A stretch of 24,305 nucleotides of DNA from a virus, in IMG/VR virus record IMGVR_UViG_3300009159_000307, positions 1 through 24,305 of that record; one strand, 5' to 3'. Both the position numbers and the translations under genes were made by a program. This document shows, piece by piece, positions 18,001 to 21,635 of this stretch. Position 1 is the stretch's first letter. Each line of letters begins with the position of its first letter. The notes under the pieces are model-generated. The model was not told the origin of the DNA. It saw only the letters and a program-made list of their open reading frames with translations, and did no database searches.

Positions 18001-18081
18001 TGAACTTGGTACAGTTACCTGATCTCCTTGATTAACACGGACATTTATTGCATTAACCGGATTGACGATGATCGCAGGCAT
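8779..18081 (-). CDS. Giant tail-fibre-like protein (3100 aa)
   Basis: Domains in order: an N-terminal segment with a twin VRVNQGxQVTVPS motif (about residues 13-47, possible attachment end); heptad coiled coil (about 60-230); 11-residue repeats (230-430); a globular domain (432-558); heptads (560-915); more 11-residue repeats (915-1297); a second copy of the globular domain (1298-1430); heptads (1434-1585); a beta-rich region with nine SAVNYLQ-type repeats (about 1780-2390); fibre-type segments with NTTGSAATLTT and repeated ATTATTAT runs; a pyocin-knob-like domain (about 2584-2665); a tenth SAVNYLQ repeat (about 2950); and a C-terminal domain (2999-3100) shared with the other fibre. Such layouts belong to trimeric receptor-binding fibres. 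I see no S74 peptidase chaperone. The ATG overlaps the upstream stop as TAATG. It sits where T4 has 12 and wac. Its exact role (long fibre, whisker or short fibre) is unknown. Confidence 0.88.
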   Translation of the reverse strand: MPAIIVNPVNAINVRVNQGDQVTVPSSNLSIIDVRVNQGTQVTVPSTSIFSGAVNVQSQVDEIYAIANSASQTANTAYYLANNISTTANNAFYTANLASQTANTAYYLANNISTTANSALQTANATTVLAQSNYNFSNTVNVFTQSAYSVANSASANTIITQGIDNTQNTNISSVTNYAASGFAKANSANILAQLAFDKANTVNVYAYSANTFLQANDVITLSTAQTYTNTTNTAMKAYVDQANTGLKSYVDQANTGMTSYVLSSNNAVTGYVTSSNTAMKAYVDQANTGMASYVSSNVTSANTAMKAYVDQANTGLKSYVDQANTGMASYVLVSNNAVSAYVTAANTAMKTYVDQANTGMASYVLSTNNAVSGYVTSSNTAMKAYVDQANTGMASYVLSTNNAVSAYVTAANTAMKAYVDQANTGLKSYTDATHYAKTGGAITGSVSISNDLTVSGNLFVNGTATTINTSSIVLNDPLLYLANNNFISDSVDIGFVGHYNSTTNAHTGLIRDPNLKEYLFFQGYTPEIEANNLINIADPSFAYANVYAGYFKGNVVASTVRTNGIDVFTYITASFDKANTVNVFTQSAYTTANTANSKAQGAFDLANTLTGGSSIDGYARQTANSAFDKANTVNVFTQSAYSQANSANILAQAAFTQANTVNTYSYSAYSTANTAAANTVVLQSVNDVQNTNISAAFDKANSANMLAQAAFTQANSANILAQAAFTFANTVNVYSYSSYSTANSAQSNTIVLQGINTTQNTWISANAVFTQSAFTQANSANILAQGAFTFANTVNTYSYSAYSIANSAQSNTVITQGVDVTQNTWISSNAVFTQSAYNTANTANNTANIAATNITVLQSVNIVQNTTIGASFDKANSANILAQASFTFANTVNTYAYSANTFLQANDATTLSTAQTYTNTANTAMKAYVDQANTGMASYVLASNNAVTAYVTAANTAMKAYVDQANTGMASYVLSTNNAVSGYVTAANTAMKSYVDQANTGMASYVLVSNNAVSAYVTAANTAMKAYVDQANTGMASYVLSTNNAVSGYVTAANTAMKAYVDQANTGMASYVLVSNNAVTGYVTSSNTAMKAYVDQANTGLKSYVIQANTGMASYVLASNNAVTAYVTASNTAMKSYVDQANTGMASYVSSNVITANTAMKAYVDQSNTGMASYVLSTNNAVTAYVTAANTSIKAYVDQANTGLKSYVDQANTGMASYVLSTNNAVSGYVTAANTAMKAYVDQANTGLKSYVDQANTGMASYVLASNNAVSGYVTAANTAMKAYVDQANTGLKSYTDATHYAKTGGTISGSVSVTNDLTVSGNLIINGISTTINTSSIVVNDPLIFLGNNNTISDTVDIGIIGHYNSTQNAHTGVFRDATLKEWFFFQNYTPEIRANNLINIADPTFVTANVYGGFFKGNLVGNTATVGGIELGAYSQAAYSTANSAQSNTVVLQGVNTTQNTWLSSNAAFTQSAYTFANTVNVFTQSAFTQANAANILAQGAFTFANTVNTYSYSAYSTANSAQSNTVALQGVNTSQNTWISSNAEFTQSAYTFANTVNVFTQSAFTQANTANILAQGAFTFANTRLANTGTSITVNGSSQLIIANTQPSTSNVTGALVISGGLGVAGNVKVTGTNNYFAGNVAIGSTEFISGDILSIYHATASNPFISGDLNTNLTVHRSSTDAVGPNMVLRKSRGTMSSQTSVISGDVLGTYFFSGYNGSSNSNVAHIRGTIGTFTSNTNISSYVSVFTSPGGTATPSESMRIAGGTISLGAAPGSESLRVTPIASAVNFLEVLGASTGVSPVLQSTGSDTNVNAVFATKGTGAHLFRTNGNTANTQFQISHSASAVNYLQVSGAATTGAPYLFSTGTDTNVGMQVSSKGTASISFFTNTFAQAQFSIAHTASAVNYLQATGGSTGNAPLLTAQGSDANISFTMQAKGTGSFYTFGAGMYYYNLASAPQFAVTSTASAVNYLQVTGGVSGGSPVISAQGTDSNINLVFDSKGSNGHLFRTNGGNQTQFFVGHTASAVNYLQINGSATGNRTNFYALGSDANVGINYNAKGAEYHVFTANSGYANFVIAPTVNAVNQIYVTGGATTAGVNFSAQGSDTNIFITYDAKGTEAHSFRTNGGLQQFRIAPTASAVNYLQVNGNITSAAPFMSAQGSDANIGMSLVPKGDNPVQVLGNGQAVSSISTSGALGSALLVSDTAGAAGNGGSVVFGAASGSWRFAAIKSYVTNGASNSQGDLYFLTRRNATDANLTPSMQITSSGAVSLGYASAASQPSLLVTPVASAVNYVDVWGGATGTGGRIFAKGSDTNISLEYISKGGSPHTFYTGTSSAVQFRVADTASAVNYLQVTGSASTTPTLSAQGSSADVDIVLTPKGTGGLRFTGPLLPNNLAGTSGQVLTSAGAGAVPTWTSPAVGTVTGVTATSPVASSGGAAPVISLSAAYGDTTNPYASKTANFVLAAPNGSAGVPTFRAIVAADIPTLNQNTTGSAATLTTIRTLWGQNFNGSANVTGAIASVTTLSMNNQLTNSLATGTAPFVITSTTRVANLNVATAGTADTATTATTATSTPYPVFSDDAVSKDNITTRTNSGFYESSTGTLAEGWPTDSGGWHHLLSTTHTNDANYYAMQLSSRFDTQDFYYRATNGSGTTAWSRVLLSTNFNSFSPTLTGTGASGSWGINVTGSAATATTATNQSGGTVSATTGSFSGNIALPSGAGTNAIKAGTGDGASFTTYNLKINSWYGIGFGDYQDLATVKAYIDCRTGNYGTSGQFVSTVATGTAPFSVASTTRVANLNVATAGTADTATTATTATTATTATNQSGGTVSATTGSFSGLLIGASSAATNVNTANDTGSFSVRGNTSTIASMSFHRTGAYAINMGLGTDNIFRIGGWSASNDCLQLTGTGNLTTLGTITSGGSLTVLGTTSLGAAAGSESLRVTTVASSVNYLQVEGSASTTPTLSAQGSGANVDIILTPKGSGYVVIDSAYSPNLTLTDAATITWDTSTAGGQVATFTFVSTNRTMGAPTNLKNGGFYALAVIQNAGSNTLTWNSVFKWAAGVAPTLSTTAGAKDYFTFRSDGTNLYQQGISQAVA
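10900..12740 (-). repeat. Nine tandem SAVNYLQ-type repeats of about 60 residues
   Basis: Each unit reads roughly TASAVNYLQVTG, then AQGSDxNI, then a KGTG turn, then HxFRTNG and QFxIAH, over 57-65 residues. The seventh and eighth units are separated by a different segment of about 80 residues (near 11270-11535) containing GNGGSVVFG and WRFAAIKSY. The units differ at many positions, so they are old duplications. The region is richer in G+C than the coiled-coil regions. Confidence 0.85.
13780..14190 (-). repeat. Globular fibre domain, copy 2 of 2
   Basis: The segment from THYAKTGGTISGSVSVTNDL through TINTSSIV, GHYNST and NAHTGVF to NLINIADP and GGFFKGN matches the segment at 16405-16785. It interrupts the coiled coil. 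Some positions differ, so the duplication is not recent. Confidence 0.85.
14190..15335 (-). repeat. Second 11-residue repeat block of the giant fibre (about 34 units)
   Basis: Units alternate as AYVDQANTGMA, SYVLSTNNAVS and GYVTAANTAMK, making a 33-residue (99-base) higher-order repeat. One unit near 14610 carries a 4-residue insertion (SSNVI) and is 15 long. Hydrophobic positions recur at spacings 4-3-4, as expected of hendecad coiled coil. Confidence 0.88.
15176..15236. repeat. Exact 61-base direct repeat, copy A
   Basis: The same 61 bases occur at 16805-16865, 1629 bases away in the same direction, in the other 11-residue repeat block. Neighbouring units encode the same residues with different codons, so this identity suggests recent copying between blocks. 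Confidence 0.85.
16405..16785 (-). repeat. Globular fibre domain, copy 1 of 2
   Basis: The segment from THYAKTGGAITGSVSISNDL to AGYFKGNVVAS, about 125 residues, matches the copy at 13780-14190. Both copies follow an 11-residue repeat block ending in LKSYTDATHYAKTGG and precede a heptad block, so the whole coil-plus-domain module seems to have been duplicated. Confidence 0.85.
16790..17395 (-). repeat. First 11-residue repeat block of the giant fibre (about 18 units)
   Basis: It has the same units and 33-residue higher-order order as the block at 14190-15335, including a single 15-residue unit containing SSNVT near 17190. It is about half the length of the second block. Confidence 0.88.
16805..16865. 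repeat. Exact 61-base direct repeat, copy B
   Basis: This is the partner of 15176-15236. Identity stops abruptly on both sides. Confidence 0.85.
17738..17875. repeat. Exact 54-base direct repeat, two copies 84 bases apart
   Basis: 17738-17791 equals 17822-17875. The 84-base spacing is 28 residues, four heptads, so the duplication keeps the coiled-coil register. It encodes the AYYLANNISTTAN segment twice near the fibre N-terminus. Confidence 0.88.
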
Positions 18082-18434
18082 TATACGGAACTAACAGAGG
18101 TAACTCCTGGCGAAACAAAAATTTGTCCTTCCAGTACTCTTGTTATATTATTTGATGTTGTATTACGAATTAGTACATCGTATACTAAATTACCCGCAGG
18201 TACATTTGCTGTTGTTGCTGCGTTGGCTGACAATTGAACAATACCATTATTAGCATTAATGATAGAAACCACAAAATTGATTGTGGCATTTGCAGAATAG
18301 TAGGACCGTCTAGCAGCACTAGCTATGTTAAAACTAGTTAAGTTATAAGGAACACCGTTAGAATCAGTTAATGTTAACTGTGAAATGAATGTTTCATTCT
18401 GATTAAGATATAAATTACTGTATCCTGCTGGCAT
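18081..18434 (-). CDS. Small beta-rich baseplate/fibre-adaptor-like protein (BppU_N-type)
   Basis: This 117-aa protein reads like a single immunoglobulin-type beta sandwich: an N-terminal LYLNQNETFISQLTLTDSNG, VPYNLTSF, an alanine/arginine turn AARRSYYS, then IVQLSANAATTANVPAGNLV, YDVLIRNTT and RVLEGQIFVSPGVT. This pattern is like the N-terminal domain of phage upper baseplate proteins (BppU_N) and of small proteins found next to fibre genes in many phages. AGGA lies before the ATG. Its stop overlaps the start of the giant fibre (TAATG), so the two are probably made together, and it may join that fibre to the virion. The family link is from pattern recognition only; no catalytic motif is visible. 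Confidence 0.72.
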   Translation of the reverse strand: MPAGYSNLYLNQNETFISQLTLTDSNGVPYNLTSFNIASAARRSYYSANATINFVVSIINANNGIVQLSANAATTANVPAGNLVYDVLIRNTTSNNITRVLEGQIFVSPGVTSVSSV

Positions 18435-18500
18435 AATCGTATCCTATTGTTATTGTGTTATTTTATTTGCGATCATTTTTTAGTCATTTGAATTAATAAT

Positions 18501-19004
18501 TTAATTTGTATAATTTGGATCTTTTTCCCATATCACTGGAGGAAGTAATTCAAGTTCATTAATCGTTTTACATAATTTAACTGAAGTGATATAATCTCCT
18601 GCTTGATTACGAATTGTCTGTCTCCATACACTCCAATCTGTATTCATTGTTTGACCAGTTTCAAATGATTTTACTACCATCCAATCCGATGGTAATAGTA
18701 ATGTATATGCTGTTGTGTTTGTTAAATTTATTAAGTTTGTTTTACACGCATCTAAATTTTTAGGTGTAGTTGTATAGTTAATGGTTACTACACCATTAGC
18801 ATAAATGGGTTCATTTTGTGATACCCAGTAGTATTGATCGTTAGGATACTGACCGTAGATCACATCGACCATACCTATAGCTGCCTTTTCTTCCGGACTA
18901 GACAGGTTACACCAGTTAGCAGGATATTGGATTGAATCCCACTCAAAGGCTGTGTTGGTTGGTACAAATAAGGCGATATCGCCGTTGGAAATGATTGCAA
19001 ACAT
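18501..19004 (-). CDS. Tail-fibre assembly chaperone-like protein
   Basis: This 167-aa protein has two parts. The N-terminal part (about residues 1-75) contains EWDSIQYPANWCNLSSPEEK and AAIGMVDVIYG with PNDQYYWV, a motif often seen in phage proteins encoded beside tail fibres. The C-terminal part (about 105-165) has TLLLPSDWMVVKSFETGQ, then DWSVWRQTIRNQA and a short helix, which resembles the phage tail assembly chaperone family (Phage_tail_APC). Such proteins help fold or trimerise fibres and are usually not in the virion. It sits between the lectin-like gene and the adaptor-like gene, with AGGT about five bases before the ATG inside the end of the upstream gene. Which fibre it serves is not evident. 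Confidence 0.68.
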   Translation of the reverse strand: MFAIISNGDIALFVPTNTAFEWDSIQYPANWCNLSSPEEKAAIGMVDVIYGQYPNDQYYWVSQNEPIYANGVVTINYTTTPKNLDACKTNLINLTNTTAYTLLLPSDWMVVKSFETGQTMNTDWSVWRQTIRNQAGDYITSVKLCKTINELELLPPVIWEKDPNYTN

Positions 19005-19006
19005 AA

Positions 19007-21316
19007 CTACCTCGCTAAACTATTTTTGAATGGGTTTTCGGCAAAAGCCATGTATATGTAATTTACACCGTTAGTGTTCATTGCTGTTGAGCCACCTGAT
19101 CGTATTTTAAAACCGTTTGATAATGCGTCAACGTACCAAGACTGATCTTCAGCATTGGTAAGGTTAGGGTACAAACTACTTGTCATGGTGTTATAGGGAT
19201 TACGTTTTGTGTCATGCAAAATCCAGTTATCTACCCCTAACATTTTAATAAGTATCCATTTAGGTAAAAATCCTGTGTACACAAAAGGTCCATCAGAACT
19301 TCCATTTCCCGTGTAACTACCAAATTTACTGTATCCGGATATTGGTGTCCAGCAATATGCTACATATAATGAACCAGAATTATTAACATTTAGTGCTGTA
19401 CCTACAGAAAATACAGACGATGTTGGTAATGTGCTATTCCAAGTCTCAGCCGAAACCGCTGCTGCATCACTTAAATTTAACGATAAATAACGAGTGGCTG
19501 GGTTGATTATGTGCCACACCCGCCAATCTAGCACACCGCTTCTAGATTTAACAATAATAAATTCTGGCGAAACACCAAGACCATGCCCAATAGTTGCATT
19601 AGCACCCGTACCCGTATAAGTCACAATTGAAAACCCTGCACTAGCATTAACACTCACTTGTGATGTGATTGTGCCATTGGTGTTTGATACTGCCGATGCC
19701 CCTGCCTTCCACGCCCAACCAACAGAACTGCCGCTAGGTGTTGTGTAGGTTGTTTCGGCTGCCGTGGTGTTGGATTGCAATACCGCCGACAAACCACGCA
19801 CACTATCTAGTAGTTGATGGTTATTTACGTTTATTCTGTCCTTAATCCACTCTAGGAACTGTCCTGTAAACAAAGCCTCAGTCGTAGCTTTAATATCTGC
19901 GCCTCTCGCAAGTGCGATGTTCATGTGATCGCTACCCTTGACGATGGTGCTGTTGGGCAAGTTGAATGTATTAAGAGCAACAAATCCTGATGGTGGTGTG
20001 TAGGTGAATGGGCGTTGACCAAAATTACATTGCCATTGAGCAAAATTAAACCCCCCTACGGCAAAAAAATATTGCAAAGTTAATCCACTAAATGCAACAC
20101 CTTGACTTACGTTGTTTTTGTAAAACGTAAGTGTTCCTGCAGTAGCATCAAATGCAATTGAAATTGTGTCGCCAATAACATAACTTGCGCCATACGCTGT
20201 TGCAGCACCGCTGTTAATTTTTGACCCAGTATTCCTGTACGAATAACTTGTTGCGCTGCCACCAATAACACCTGATGGCGTAGGAAAGTCATTAGAACTA
20301 AGCAAGCCTACATCTAATATAGAAGTTGAGCCATCAACGTATATCGCAGTAAATTCCGCATACCATTTGCCTGTTGTAGGCAAAAGAATGGTTGCAGGCA
20401 CTGCGCTAAAGTTTGACGCACTGGCACAATTAACAAACAAGTTTGCGTTTGAAATTGTAGGTGTGCCAGCTAAGTTTGGCGCAATTGGATTCAACACAGC
20501 AAAGTTAGCCGCTCTATCACCAGTCAACGTAGGCACATCCGTCATAGAGTCATACGTCACACCAGCCGTGATGCTAATGTTGTTTGTCACCCAATAATTA
20601 CCATTGCCTGAATAGTCACGCCCCAAGCCTACGTTGCTGCTTGTGGTCAGCGCAGAGTTGTCGGTAAACGGTAAATAGAACCCGTTTGTACCGTATGTGC
20701 CTGTGTATCGTGCGTGTTGCCATACGCCTGTGAGAGCGTTGGTTGAGCCGAAGGATGATGGAGTAAGTTGCAAAGCGTTAACAAAATTTATTTCAGTCAT
20801 GTACCCATCGTAATATCGTGGAAATGACGGATAATCAGAAGCCGCAATTCTATGAATGATTGCGTTGTTGTAATTTAAATTAGTATTTTGTGCTGGGTAT
20901 GTTTCAATCGCCAAATCCACGACTCGAACATTGTTTACATAAATTCTTGCTCTGTCTGTGTTGGTTGCTTGGGTTGTGTCAATTGCAATAACAAAATGAT
21001 ACCAAGATGCTGGGTCACGATATACGGTAGTTGTCGTTAAAGACAGACCACCTAAAGCATCAAAAATATTTAAACGGGCAAGACTGTCAAACGAAATCCC
21101 AAAATAATCTGATGTAGATGCATAGCTATAAAACAGCATGGCAAAGTCAGAGCTAATAAAAGCCCCTCGCTTAGTCCAAAAACTAAGCGTGAATTTTTGA
21201 CGATTACCTGCACTTGCTGGAGTACGGTTTAACGAAGCACTAGCACTCGCCCTTGTTCTAAGCGAGCGTGTAAGGTTGTATCCTGTACGGCTGCTACCCG
21301 CCATGATTGGAAACAT
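19007..21316 (-). CDS. LamG/SPRY lectin-like virion protein (769 aa)
   Basis: The N-terminal third (about residues 40-190) looks like a LamG/concanavalin-type jelly roll: FTLSFWTKRG, WYHFVIAIDTT, RIYVNNVRV and YYDGYMTEINFVN. A linker (FYLPFTDNSALTTSS, then RDYSGNGNYW) follows. A SPRY-like domain covers about 305-445, with GKWYAEF and GDTISIAFDATAGTLTFYKN. The C-terminal part (about 455-769) contains GIGHGLGVSP-type (NATIGHGLGVSPEFIIVKSR) and KWILIKML segments found in many marine phage proteins, of unknown function. It probably binds surface sugars as a decoration or receptor-binding protein. Its start overlaps the upstream fibre stop (TAATG); an ATG four codons in, giving MAGSSRTGYNL, is an alternative. 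A 60-base sample held 29 G+C against 19 in the fibre next door, so it may be acquired. Confidence 0.82.
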   Translation of the reverse strand: MFPIMAGSSRTGYNLTRSLRTRASASASLNRTPASAGNRQKFTLSFWTKRGAFISSDFAMLFYSYASTSDYFGISFDSLARLNIFDALGGLSLTTTTVYRDPASWYHFVIAIDTTQATNTDRARIYVNNVRVVDLAIETYPAQNTNLNYNNAIIHRIAASDYPSFPRYYDGYMTEINFVNALQLTPSSFGSTNALTGVWQHARYTGTYGTNGFYLPFTDNSALTTSSNVGLGRDYSGNGNYWVTNNISITAGVTYDSMTDVPTLTGDRAANFAVLNPIAPNLAGTPTISNANLFVNCASASNFSAVPATILLPTTGKWYAEFTAIYVDGSTSILDVGLLSSNDFPTPSGVIGGSATSYSYRNTGSKINSGAATAYGASYVIGDTISIAFDATAGTLTFYKNNVSQGVAFSGLTLQYFFAVGGFNFAQWQCNFGQRPFTYTPPSGFVALNTFNLPNSTIVKGSDHMNIALARGADIKATTEALFTGQFLEWIKDRINVNNHQLLDSVRGLSAVLQSNTTAAETTYTTPSGSSVGWAWKAGASAVSNTNGTITSQVSVNASAGFSIVTYTGTGANATIGHGLGVSPEFIIVKSRSGVLDWRVWHIINPATRYLSLNLSDAAAVSAETWNSTLPTSSVFSVGTALNVNNSGSLYVAYCWTPISGYSKFGSYTGNGSSDGPFVYTGFLPKWILIKMLGVDNWILHDTKRNPYNTMTSSLYPNLTNAEDQSWYVDALSNGFKIRSGGSTAMNTNGVNYIYMAFAENPFKNSLAR

Positions 21317-21635
21317 TATGCCACCCCCTGTGCAATGCCCTGCTGATACAAGTTTGTACCGTCAGATCGGAATGTGAAGTAGTCTTTTGCACCCGCATCA
21401 GTTGAGAGTGTAGGTGCAACACCCGCCGCCCACTTAAATACTGAGTTCCAAGTCAAGGTGTTTGATCCACCGTTTTGAATCACAGCCAAAGCATAGAATG
21501 CACCGTTACTTAGGTTAGTCGGTGCGCCTATTGTGCGATTGGTTGATACAAACGTAAATGTGGCAACTTGACCTGATGATGTGTCCCAAGTGATGGTTGC
21601 AGCATCAGTTAAGTTAATATTAGGTGAATATCCAG
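21316..21635 (-). repeat. Fibre C-terminal domain module, copy 2
   Basis: This is the partner of 8779-9095 in the giant fibre. Differences are scattered at third positions and a few codons, with the exact 48-base core at 21409-21456. Confidence 0.85.

Noticed and set aside
8779-18081. Diversity-generating retroelement acting on the fibre
   Set aside because: No reverse transcriptase gene or template/variable repeat pair with adenine-specific changes is visible; the repeat differences are at mixed bases and silent sites. Sequence outside the window cannot be excluded.
18435-18500. Possible late promoter in the gap before the 117-aa gene (CAAATAAA)
   Set aside because: It differs from TATAAATA at too many positions and no second signal supports it; the gap shows only AT-rich sequence and an AGGA before the ATG.
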